Assembly: GCA_946885815.1 (NCBI GenBank) | Contig: CAMPHE010000090.1 | Location: forward strand, 1-6,871 | Source: an uncultured Arenimonas sp. | GTDB taxonomy: Bacteria > Pseudomonadota > Gammaproteobacteria > Xanthomonadales > Xanthomonadaceae | Length of the DNA stretch: 6,871 nucleotides | Reading direction: 5' to 3' | Shown: positions 1 through 5,644 of the stretch, piece after piece | How positions within the stretch are numbered: position 1 is the stretch's first letter | How the letters are laid out: every line of letters begins with the position of its first letter | Position numbers and translations under genes: made by a program | Notes under the pieces: generated by a model | Told to the model about the DNA's origin: nothing | What the model saw: the letters and a program-made list of their open reading frames with translations, nothing else | Database searches by the model: none

Positions 1-165
1 GCCCTTGCCGGGCACGGGATCGGGCAGCACCACGTCGAACGCCGACAGCCGGTCCGTGGCCACCATCAGCAGCCGTTGGCCGGGCAGGTCGTAGACGTCG
101 CGCACCTTGCCCCGGTGCAGCAGCGTCAGGCCGGGCAGGTCGGAGGTATGCAGGGTCGTCGGCAC
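1..165 (-). CDS. purC: Phosphoribosylaminoimidazole-succinocarboxamide synthase, 5' part (PurC)
   Basis: This is the N-terminal 55 codons of SAICAR synthase, cut by the left edge of the window. The enzyme is cytoplasmic and joins aspartate to CAIR using ATP in de novo purine synthesis. The visible protein carries the PurC N-terminal hallmark GKVRDVYDL (residues 19-27), followed by [19 protein letters not shown] (residues 32-50) and PGKG at the cut, which form part of the nucleotide-binding region. The start is a GTG at 165-163. I chose it because the protein then opens with [12 protein letters not shown], like relatives I recall, and because no ATG lies in frame just upstream. No good Shine-Dalgarno sequence precedes it. 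The gene is divergent from the J-domain gene, and a -10-like TACAAT lies 34 bp upstream. The family is recognised with high confidence. Total length cannot be seen. Confidence 0.95.
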   Translation of the reverse strand, partial: MPTTLHTSDLPGLTLLHRGKVRDVYDLPGQRLLMVATDRLSAFDVVLPDPVPGKG

Positions 166-198
166 GGCGGTTGGGCCCGGGCGAGCGAAAGGGCGGCC

Positions 199-204
199 AT
201 TGTA
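199..204 (-). promoter_or_regulatory. Putative -10 element for purC
   Basis: TACAAT on the minus strand differs from the sigma-70 -10 consensus at one base. It predicts a transcript start near 192 and a leader of about 27 nt before the purC GTG. No recognisable -35 lies 16-18 bp upstream, where the sequence is all G/C. The element sits back to back with the -10 of the J-domain gene. Confidence 0.45.
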
Positions 205-231
205 CGCCGCGGGCGCGCGCGGGGCGGCTGG

Positions 232-237
232 TAGAAT
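232..237 (+). promoter_or_regulatory. Putative extended -10 element for the J-domain gene
   Basis: TAGAAT is preceded by TGG at 229-231, giving the TGn extended -10 form that can work without a strong -35. It predicts a start near 244 and a leader of about 18 nt, containing GGGAAAGG at 244-251. Nearly the same 10-mer (GTAGAATCGC) recurs upstream of rpe. Confidence 0.45.
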
Positions 238-261
238 CGCCGCGGGAAAGGTCGCGAACGG

Positions 262-594
262 ATGCTGCGGATGAGGTGGTACGGCAAGCTGCTGGGAGTG
301 GTCGCCGGGTACCTGCTGCTGAAGCACCCGGGCGGCGCGCTGATCGGCCTGATCATCGGCCATGCGTTCGACGCCGACTGGTTCCGGCGCCGGCGCGACG
401 ATCCCTACGCGGTGCTGGGGCTGCGCGACGACGCCAGCGACGGCGAAGTGGACCGGGCCTATCGCCGGCTGATCGCGCAGTACCACCCCGACCGTCTCGT
501 CGGCGCCGCCGACGAACTCCGCCTGCAGGCGGAAGACAAGGCGCGGGCGATCAACGGCGCGTACGAACGCATCCGCCGCGACCGCGCGCGCTGA
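262..594 (+). CDS. Short membrane-anchored J-domain protein, DjlA-like but lacking the TerB-like domain
   Basis: This 110-residue protein has two parts. Residues about 4-36 ([10 protein letters not shown] to [11 protein letters not shown]) form a glycine-rich hydrophobic segment closely resembling the N-terminal membrane dimerisation segment of DjlA. Residues about 48-108 form a J domain: [21 protein letters not shown] with the HPD signature, then [16 protein letters not shown], matching the C-terminal J domain of DjlA. DjlA (about 270 residues in E. coli) has a TerB-like domain of roughly 150 residues between these parts, which is absent here. By family, the protein should recruit and stimulate an Hsp70 (DnaK) at the inner membrane; that is inference. 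Two starts are possible, ATG 262 or ATG 271. The second gives MRWYGK, which fits DjlA better, while the first has GGGAAAGG 10 nt upstream. The stop is 3 bp from that of the converging gene. Small J proteins of this shape may be common in this bacterial family. Confidence 0.88.
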   Translation: MLRMRWYGKLLGVVAGYLLLKHPGGALIGLIIGHAFDADWFRRRRDDPYAVLGLRDDASDGEVDRAYRRLIAQYHPDRLVGAADELRLQAEDKARAINGAYERIRRDRAR

Positions 595-597
595 GCG

Positions 598-1434
598 TCA
601 CCAGCCCGGGAAGCGGGCGTTGAAGGTGAGCCGCGTGCTCGACACGTCGATGTCGCGGCTGCTGCGGCGGAAATCGGTGCCGTCCGGGTCGTCGACCGTG
701 AACGGGTCGTCGGCCGGGCCGGGCCCCGCGGCGTGCACGACGAAACCGTCGTCGCTGAACCGGTGCGACAGGTATTCGAGCCCGACGGTGAAGTTCTTCC
801 AGACGAACGTCTCGAAACCGACGCCGATCACGACGCCGTTGGCATCCACTTCCGCCGTGGTCGGCGAGAACGTGTTCAGCGTGTTCGTCGTCGTGAACGC
901 GTGGTCGACGCTGGACCACGCATAGCCCGCGGTGCCGTACAGCAGGTTGGTGCCGTCGCCGAACGTGAACCCGACGCGGCCGCGCAGCGACGTGATCGCC
1001 CCGAGTTCGCGATTGAAGGTGTACGTGTCGAGCGTGCTGGTGAACCCGGTGACGTTGTCGGTGACGCCGCCGCTGGAATGCTCGGCGACGACGCCGTACA
1101 CGAGGTCGAGCGTCTGCCAGTCGTAGCCCAGCCGGAACCCCGTGTCGCCGGCCTTGTCGTCGAAGTTGTTGCGGCACCCGGCCTGGACGTAGCCGCTGTT
1201 GGGGCCGCCGCCGCAGAACGCGCGGAAAAGCGACGGGTTCGTCGGCGAGTTCACGACGTCGACGAACTCCCCGTCGGCATCGGTGTCGAAGCGCAGGATC
1301 TCGCGGCCGTCGTCGGTCTGCGTGGAACTGCCGCCGTGCACGCCGAAATAGAAGCCGCGGAAGGCCTCGGCCGCGGCGGGCGGCGCGGCCAGCGCCAGCA
1401 GCGCGGCGACGGGCAGGGCGTACGTCGTTCTCAT
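598..1434 (-). CDS. Outer-membrane beta-barrel protein (Omp25/Omp31-like porin family)
   Basis: This 278-residue secreted protein has a signal peptide: a basic N-terminus, a hydrophobic core (residues about 6-17), and cleavage likely after Ala22 or Ala24. The mature start FRGFYFGVHGG is typical of small OMP_b-brl barrels. Alternating amphipathic strands follow, including TGFRLGYDW, LRGRVGFTFG, LLYGTAGYAWSS, VVIGVGFETFVWKNFTVGLEYL and the final TRLTFNARFPGW, which ends in an aromatic residue as outer-membrane barrels usually do. Acidic, Ser/Thr/Asp-rich stretches between strands look like surface loops. Two cysteines (C74 and C87) lie in one early loop and could form a disulfide. GGAG lies 6 nt before the ATG at 1434-1432, which supports this start, although the frame stays open far upstream across rpe. 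It resembles general porin-like barrels, and no substrate can be assigned. It is a single gene, divergent from rpe, with no confident promoter seen. Confidence 0.88.
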   Translation of the reverse strand: MRTTYALPVAALLALAAPPAAAEAFRGFYFGVHGGSSTQTDDGREILRFDTDADGEFVDVVNSPTNPSLFRAFCGGGPNSGYVQAGCRNNFDDKAGDTGFRLGYDWQTLDLVYGVVAEHSSGGVTDNVTGFTSTLDTYTFNRELGAITSLRGRVGFTFGDGTNLLYGTAGYAWSSVDHAFTTTNTLNTFSPTTAEVDANGVVIGVGFETFVWKNFTVGLEYLSHRFSDDGFVVHAAGPGPADDPFTVDDPDGTDFRRSSRDIDVSSTRLTFNARFPGW

Positions 1435-1494
1435 CTCGGTCTCCGACAGCAGGATGTGCGGATGGTAGTGGCAAACCGGGTCGCCCCGCGAGGG

Positions 1495-1500
1495 TAGAAT
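1495..1500 (+). promoter_or_regulatory. Putative -10 element for rpe
   Basis: TAGAAT lies in the 108-bp gap between the divergent barrel gene and rpe. It predicts a start near 1507 and a leader of about 36 nt. No convincing -35 was found, and the best candidate, TGGCAA at 1469-1474, has a 20-bp spacer. The surrounding GGTAGAATCGCC closely matches the site upstream of the J-domain gene. Confidence 0.4.
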
Positions 1501-1542
1501 CGCCCGGACTGCCGCCGCGGCGCGGCCCGCCGGATCCCCTCG

Positions 1543-2217
1543 ATGTCCCGATGCCTCGTCGCCCCCTCGATCCTGTCCGCCGATTTCGCCCGGCTCGGCG
1601 CCGAAGTCGACGCCGTGCTGGCGGCGGGGGCCGACTGGGTGCATTTCGACGTGATGGACAACCACTACGTCCCCAACCTGACGATCGGCCCGCTGGTCTG
1701 CGAGGCGCTGCGCCGGCACGGGGTCACCGCGCCGATCGACGTGCACCTGATGGTCAGGCCGGTCGACCGCCTCGTCCCGGACTTCGCCAAGGCGGGCGCC
1801 ACCTACATCAGCTTCCATCCGGAGGCGAGCGAGCACGTGCACCGCACGATCCAGCTGATCCGGGCGTCGGGCTGCCGTCCCGGACTGGTACTGAACCCGG
1901 CGACGCCGGTCGAGGTGCTCGACTACGTGCTCGACGAACTGGACCTGGTGCTGGTGATGTCGGTGAACCCGGGGTTCGGCGGCCAGGCCTTCATTCCGTC
2001 GGCGCTGGACAAGCTGCGCCGCGTGCGCGAGCGCATCGATCGCAGCGGCCGCGACGTGCGGCTGGAAATAGACGGGGGCGTCAAGCCGGACAATATCCGC
2101 ACGATCGCGGCGGCCGGCGCCGACACGTTCGTGGCCGGCTCGGCGATCTTCAATGCAGGCGACTACCGCGCGGTGATCGACGCGATGCGCGCCGAAGTGG
2201 CGGCCGCGCACGCCTGA
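1543..2217 (+). CDS. rpe: Ribulose-phosphate 3-epimerase (Rpe)
   Basis: This 224-residue cytoplasmic TIM-barrel enzyme interconverts ribulose 5-phosphate and xylulose 5-phosphate in the pentose phosphate pathway. Full family length and all hallmarks are present: APSILSADF (7-15), [17 protein letters not shown] (34-50) with metal ligands His34 and Asp36, DVHLMV with His68, [10 protein letters not shown] (139-148), and IDGGV (176-180) with Asp177, the second catalytic Asp. A phosphate-binding Gly-Ser (199-200) follows. Both catalytic aspartates are intact, so it should be active. ATG 1543 places APSILS at the usual position, and the Shine-Dalgarno sequence is weak. Downstream, it converges on the 87-residue unknown gene with a 19-bp gap and no terminator hairpin that I can see. 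By my recollection rpe lies close to trpE in xanthomonads. Here the pair is separated by two small genes and a two-component system. Confidence 0.97.
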   Translation: MSRCLVAPSILSADFARLGAEVDAVLAAGADWVHFDVMDNHYVPNLTIGPLVCEALRRHGVTAPIDVHLMVRPVDRLVPDFAKAGATYISFHPEASEHVHRTIQLIRASGCRPGLVLNPATPVEVLDYVLDELDLVLVMSVNPGFGGQAFIPSALDKLRRVRERIDRSGRDVRLEIDGGVKPDNIRTIAAAGADTFVAGSAIFNAGDYRAVIDAMRAEVAAAHA

Positions 2218-2236
2218 GCGTGCGGAGTTGGGGAGT

Positions 2237-2500
2237 TCAGCGGGCTTCCGCGAGTTCCAGGCCGAACAGCGGGACTTCGCGGCGCGGTGCCATGCGCGAC
2301 GGCGGCGGCGCGGGCACCAGCTTCAGCGGCACGACGTTCGAGGCGTGGCGCGGAGCCGCGGCGGGACGCCGGGGGGCGAGGTCGGCTTCGTCGACGGGAA
2401 AGGGCCAGTCCATGGCGCGCAGGGCCTGCGCCGTCGAGCGCGGCAGGCTGTCGACCGGGACGGGAGCGAGGTCCGAACGGGACTCGATCACCAGCAACAT
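2237..2500 (-). CDS. Hypothetical 87-residue protein, second gene of a small operon
   Basis: I do not recognise this protein. It begins with a short hydrophobic patch (MLLVIE), has a stretch with charged and aromatic residues (TAQALRAMDWPFPVDEADL, about residues 24-42), then an Ala/Pro/Arg-rich, probably disordered part with a VVPLKLVPAPPP segment, and ends in LFGLELAEAR. No signal peptide, membrane segment or catalytic motif is evident. The case that it is real rests on translation signals: AAGGAG on the minus strand, with an 8-nt spacer before ATG 2500-2498, is the best ribosome site in the window. The start also overlaps the stop of the upstream 65-residue gene by 13 bp, indicating translational coupling. 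It converges on rpe. It may be a regulatory or partner protein of the upstream Cys-rich product, but that is speculation. Confidence 0.6.
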   Translation of the reverse strand: MLLVIESRSDLAPVPVDSLPRSTAQALRAMDWPFPVDEADLAPRRPAAAPRHASNVVPLKLVPAPPPSRMAPRREVPLFGLELAEAR

Positions 2501-2685
2501 GGACCTTTCTCCTTCATTTCCTTCAGGGCGATCATCTCGGGCCGCGCGTGATCGCGGCAGCAAGGCGGCGTTCCCCGCGCGTTCGACGGTCGGCCGCAGT
2601 TCAGGCAGCGGAACCGCGGCGGCACGACCGCCGCGCGCACCGGCGCGCGGTAGAGACGGGGTTTGCGGGTTTCGCGCGCGGGCAT
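2488..2685 (-). CDS. Hypothetical 65-residue Cys-rich protein, possible zinc-binding
   Basis: I do not recognise a named family. The N-terminal 25 residues are strongly basic (Arg/Lys/Pro). A cysteine cluster follows: FRCLNCGRPS with C27 and C30, then PPCCRDH with C42, C43 and His46, and the protein ends in GPCCW (C63, C64). C27-x2-C30 with C43-x2-H46 could form a small CCCH zinc site, which is inference. The ATG at 2685-2683 has GGAG 6 nt upstream. The frame remains open to 2874, but starting there would run across the pdsR start and lacks a comparable ribosome site. The last codons contain the ribosome site of the downstream 87-residue gene, so the two are almost certainly one transcript. 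The gene is divergent from pdsR across 139 bp, so shared control is possible. A basic arm plus a Zn-ribbon-like site would fit nucleic-acid binding, but nothing proves it. Confidence 0.6.
   Translation of the reverse strand: MPARETRKPRLYRAPVRAAVVPPRFRCLNCGRPSNARGTPPCCRDHARPEMIALKEMKEKGPCCW
2509..2514 (-). promoter_or_regulatory. Strong ribosome-binding site for the 87-residue gene
   Basis: AAGGAG on the minus strand has an 8-nt spacer to ATG 2500-2498. It lies inside the final codons of the upstream 65-residue gene. It decides the start of the downstream gene, excluding an in-frame upstream ATG at 2563, and supports coupled translation. Confidence 0.7.
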
Positions 2686-2717
2686 CGTCGGCTCCGGTCG
2701 GACGCGCCCATTGACGC

Positions 2718-2742
2718 GCCGCCGGCGGCCGCCGCGCGGCGG
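2718..2742. repeat. Two overlapping GC-only palindromes in the divergent gap
   Basis: A 12-bp perfect palindrome GCCGCCGGCGGC (2718-2729) shares one base with a 14-bp perfect palindrome CCGCCGCGCGGCGG (2729-2742). They lie in the 139-bp region between the Cys-rich gene and pdsR. They could be a regulator site, but such runs arise easily by chance in DNA of this base composition. Confidence 0.25.
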
Positions 2743-2812
2743 TGAAGCGGGCAGCGCCGCGACCGGATATGGCGATTCGCGGGCGCCGCCGCGCGCGAAG
2801 CGATCGCCGTGG

Positions 2813-2818
2813 CAGACT
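2813..2818 (+). promoter_or_regulatory. Putative extended -10 element for pdsR, predicting a leaderless mRNA
   Basis: CAGACT is preceded by TGG (2810-2812) and followed by GCGCCC and then the ATG. It aligns with the TAGAATCGCC elements upstream of the J-domain gene and rpe. With standard geometry the transcript would start at 2825, the A of the start codon. No Shine-Dalgarno sequence is present before this ATG, which fits. The -10 matches the consensus only moderately. Confidence 0.35.
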
Positions 2819-2824
2819 GCGCCC

Positions 2825-3514
2825 ATGTCACGCACCGTCGCCATCGTCGAAGACGAACCCGCCATCCGCGACAACTATGCCGAGGCATTGCGACGCCACG
2901 GTTACGGCGTGCAGGCCTGCGGCAGCCGTGCCGAAGCGCGCGCCGCCTTCTCGCTGAAACTGCCCGATCTCGTCATCATCGATGTCGGCCTCGGCGACGA
3001 ACCCGAGGGCGGCTTCGACCTGTGCCGCGAACTGCGCGCGCGCTCGGCGACACTGCCGATCCTGTTCCTGACGGCGCGCGATTCCGACCTGGACGTGATT
3101 TCCGGCCTGCGGCTCGGCGCCGACGATTACCTCAGCAAGGACACGAGCCTGCCGCAGCTCACCGCGCGCATCCACGCGCTGTTCCGGCGGCTCGACGCGC
3201 AGTCGGCACCGGCGGCGCGCGAATCGGTGTTCCGCCTGCGCGAACTCACGCTGGAACTGGAGCGGATGCGCATCACGTGGAACGGCGAGGACGTGCCGCT
3301 GACCGTGACGGAGTTCTGGATGGTGCACGCGATGGTGCGCTATCCCGGCCACGTGAAGTCGCGCGACCAGCTGATGCGCGAGGCGCAGATCGTCGTCGAC
3401 GATGCGACGATCACGTCGCACATCAAGCGCATCCGCCGCAAGTTCCAGGCCGTCGATCCCGCCTTCGACGACATCGACACCGTCCACGGCGCCGGCTACC
3501 GCTGGCGGGCCTGA
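2825..3514 (+). CDS. pdsR: OmpR-family response regulator, PdsR-like (proteobacterial dedicated sortase system)
   Basis: This 229-residue DNA-binding response regulator has a receiver domain at residues 1-120: acidic pocket E9-D10, phospho-acceptor Asp53 in VIIDVGLGDE, Thr82 in FLTARD and Lys104 in DDYLSK. A winged-helix output domain follows (about 137-229), including LTVTEFWMVHAMVR, PGHVKSRDQLM, TITSHIKRIRRKF and the final VHGAGYRW. All switch residues are present, so it should be regulated by phosphorylation and bind DNA as a dimer. The wording of VGLGDEPEGGFDLCRELRA and TEFWMVHAM is what I recall of the PdsR family, found next to a dedicated sortase in many proteobacteria. The family call comes from memory of the pattern, not a search. 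ATG 2825 gives the usual MxRTVAIVEDE start. The partner kinase gene begins 6 bp after the stop, so they form one operon. Confidence 0.93.
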   Translation: MSRTVAIVEDEPAIRDNYAEALRRHGYGVQACGSRAEARAAFSLKLPDLVIIDVGLGDEPEGGFDLCRELRARSATLPILFLTARDSDLDVISGLRLGADDYLSKDTSLPQLTARIHALFRRLDAQSAPAARESVFRLRELTLELERMRITWNGEDVPLTVTEFWMVHAMVRYPGHVKSRDQLMREAQIVVDDATITSHIKRIRRKFQAVDPAFDDIDTVHGAGYRWRA

Positions 3515-3520
3515 TTCCCG

Positions 3521-5578
3521 ATGTCGCTGCGCGCGAAGCTGATGCTGGTCGCGCTGTCGATCCTCGTGCTGCCGTGGGCCGGGTGGCAGTTCGTCCGGCA
3601 GATGGAGATCCTGCTGCGGCAGGGCCAGGAGCAGGCGATGCTGGCGTCGGCCGAAGCGCTCGCCCGCGGCCTCGCGGCGCGGCCCGCGCGGCTGCCCGAC
3701 GCCGCGCCCGGCTGGTACGTGCATCGCCTGCCGGTCGCGCCGCGCCTCGACGGCGACGCGGGCGACTGGGCGGGCACCCACGCGCGCGACTACGGTTTCG
3801 GCGGGGCCACGCCGTGGCTGCACGTGGCGCTCGGGCGCGCGAACGAGCGCCTCTTCCTTCGTGCCACGGTCGACGACACGACGCTGCAGCGCGGCGAAGC
3901 GCACTGGCCGGCGGACGTCGACTTCGACCGGCTGCGACTGCGCCTGCGCACGCCCGCGGGCAAGCTGCTCCTGCGCCTGGCGAACAGCGGTACCGGTGAA
4001 CTGAAGGTCGCGGGCGAAGACGGCCTGCCGCCGCCGATGCGCATCGAAGGCTGGTGGCGCGAACATGCCGGTGGCTACACCGTCGAGCTGGCGCTGCCGC
4101 AGGCGATCACGGTGTCCGCGCTGGGCATCGAGGCCCGCGACCTCGATCCCGCCGGCCGACGTCGGGTGGAAGGCACGCTGTCGGCGCGCGACGCGCTGGT
4201 GATGCGGCCGCTGCACGGGTATCGCGGCGCGCTGGAGCCGGAGCTGCTCGCACTCGCGCCGCCGGGCATGCGCGTCACGCTCGCCGACCGCGACGGCTGG
4301 GTGCTGGCGCGCGCCGGCACGCTGCGCGCCGACCCGAGCGGCGAGGACCTGCTGCCGTGGCGGCGAGCGCTGTACCGCGCGGTGCTGTTCCGCGACATCG
4401 ACGAGCTGGCGGTCGACGACGCCGGCCGCCGCGGCATCCAGCGGCCGGAAACCCAGGCGGCGCTCGAGGGTCGCGCCGGCGTCGTCTGGCGCCGGGACCC
4501 GGCCGGCGCGCGCCTGCTGCTCTCGGCGGCGGTCCCGGTCCGCGTCGAAGGCCGCGTGCGCGCGGTCGTGCTGCTCGAGCGGTCGAATTCGGAAGTGCTG
4601 CTGCTCACCGACCGTGCGTTCACCCGGCTGGTCGGGATCAGCCTGCTGGCGTTCGCGATCTCGGGCGGCGCGTTGCTCTGGTACGCGTCGCGACTGGCCT
4701 CGCGCATCCGCCGGCTGCGCGACGCGGCCGAGCGCGCGATCGATCGCGAGGGGCGCGTCACCGCCTTCCCGCGCACCACGTCCGGCGACGAGATCGGCGA
4801 CCTCTCGCGCAGCTTCGCGCACCTGCTCGACCAGGTATCGGCGTACACCGATTACCTGCGCACGCTGTCGGGCAAGCTCTCGCACGAACTCAACACGCCG
4901 CTCGCGATCGTCCGCACCTCGCTCGACAACCTCGACCATGCCCCGCTGCCGGCCGACGCCCGCCCGTTCGTGGCGCGCGCGCGCGACGGCGTCGAACGCA
5001 TGGGCACGCTGGTGCGCACGATGAGCGAGGTGACGCGGGTCGAACACGCGATCGCCGCGGCCGACGCCGAGATCGTCGACCTGGCCGAACTGCTCGCCGA
5101 CTGCGCCGAGGCCTACCGCGCGCTGCTGCAGCCGCGGTTGCTGCGGGTCGACCTGCCTCCCGGTGGCCCCGTGCCGCTGCGTTGCGCGCCCGACCTGATC
5201 GTGCAGGCGCTCGACAAGCTGGTCGACAACGCGCGCGGCTTCACCGCGCCCGACGGCTGGGTACGGCTGGCGCTGGCGCGCGAAGGCGACGGCGTGCGCA
5301 TCGCGCTCGCGAACCAGGGCCCGCGGCTGCCGGAAGCCATGCGCGCCCGGCTGTTCGATTCGCTCGTGAGCGTGCGCGACAAGCCGCAGCGCAGCGAAGG
5401 CGGCGTCCACCTCGGCTTCGGCCTGCACGTGGTCAAGCTCGTCGCCGAACTTCACCAGGGCCGTGCCGACGCGCGCAACCTGCCGTCGGGCGAAGGCGTG
5501 GAATTCGTGCTGCACCTGCGCGGGATGCCGGCGGGGCGGGTGACGGGACCGCAGGCGGCGGTGCGGGCCAGTCCGTAG
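3521..5578 (+). CDS. pdsS: Sensor histidine kinase, PdsS-like, with a CBM9/DOMON-like periplasmic domain
   Basis: This 685-residue inner-membrane kinase is the likely partner of the upstream regulator. The order is: TM1 (about 7-24, ending in the LPWAGWQFVRQME signature); a large periplasmic region (about 25-368); TM2 (about 369-389); HAMP-like linker (390-440); HisKA with phospho-acceptor His455 in LSHELNTPL; and an ATPase domain with the N box at Asn570 and the G2 box HLGFGLHVVKL (630-640). Periplasmic residues about 66-230 resemble a CBM9/DOMON beta-sandwich: RLDGDAGDWAG, LFLRATVDD, a strand-rich middle, then GGYTVELALP. Residues about 248-356 (RVTLADRDGWVLAR to VRAVVLLERS) look like a Cache-type fold. 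The usual G1 box D-x-G-x-G reads N598-Q-G-P-R602, a notable departure that may be a family trait. The gene lies 6 bp after pdsR with no clear ribosome site, suggesting translational coupling. Identity as a histidine kinase is very firm; PdsS membership is likely. Confidence 0.92.
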   Translation: MSLRAKLMLVALSILVLPWAGWQFVRQMEILLRQGQEQAMLASAEALARGLAARPARLPDAAPGWYVHRLPVAPRLDGDAGDWAGTHARDYGFGGATPWLHVALGRANERLFLRATVDDTTLQRGEAHWPADVDFDRLRLRLRTPAGKLLLRLANSGTGELKVAGEDGLPPPMRIEGWWREHAGGYTVELALPQAITVSALGIEARDLDPAGRRRVEGTLSARDALVMRPLHGYRGALEPELLALAPPGMRVTLADRDGWVLARAGTLRADPSGEDLLPWRRALYRAVLFRDIDELAVDDAGRRGIQRPETQAALEGRAGVVWRRDPAGARLLLSAAVPVRVEGRVRAVVLLERSNSEVLLLTDRAFTRLVGISLLAFAISGGALLWYASRLASRIRRLRDAAERAIDREGRVTAFPRTTSGDEIGDLSRSFAHLLDQVSAYTDYLRTLSGKLSHELNTPLAIVRTSLDNLDHAPLPADARPFVARARDGVERMGTLVRTMSEVTRVEHAIAAADAEIVDLAELLADCAEAYRALLQPRLLRVDLPPGGPVPLRCAPDLIVQALDKLVDNARGFTAPDGWVRLALAREGDGVRIALANQGPRLPEAMRARLFDSLVSVRDKPQRSEGGVHLGFGLHVVKLVAELHQGRADARNLPSGEGVEFVLHLRGMPAGRVTGPQAAVRASP

Positions 5579-5617
5579 GAGCGCGGTCCGGACTACGCGC
5601 CTGCAGACTCACCCCCC

Positions 5618-5623
5618 TATACT
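5618..5623 (+). promoter_or_regulatory. Putative -10 element for trpE
   Basis: TATACT differs from the -10 consensus at one base. It lies in the 66-bp gap between pdsS and trpE and predicts a start near 5630 with a leader of about 15 nt. The -35 position is weak. It suggests trpE has its own promoter rather than depending only on pdsRS read-through. Confidence 0.45.
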
Positions 5624-5644
5624 CGCGGGCCACCGAGCCCCGCC

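Noticed and set aside
1435..2211. Extension of the outer-membrane protein frame upstream, antisense to rpe
   Set aside because: The signal peptide and ribosome site at 1434 mark the true start, and the upstream part is a shadow of rpe.
2215..2240. Possible terminator between rpe and the converging small gene
   Set aside because: The 19-bp gap has no inverted repeat and no T-run.
1551..2714. A 387-codon plus-strand open frame over rpe and the small genes
   Set aside because: It is a frame-shifted shadow of rpe with low-complexity Arg/Gly composition.
2711..2739. TTGACG as a -35 for pdsR
   Set aside because: No -10-like sequence lies 16-18 bp downstream; that position is entirely G/C.
2686..2874. 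Longer start for the Cys-rich protein at 2874
   Set aside because: It would overlap the start of pdsR antisense, lacks a good ribosome site, and the added residues look like noise. The start at 2685 has GGAG at a proper distance.
2828..5515. An 895-codon open frame antisense to pdsR and pdsS
   Set aside because: In DNA this GC-rich, stop codons are rare in the antisense frame of real genes. The translation is Arg/Gln/His/Ala-rich with no family motifs, while the sense strand holds two clear regulators.
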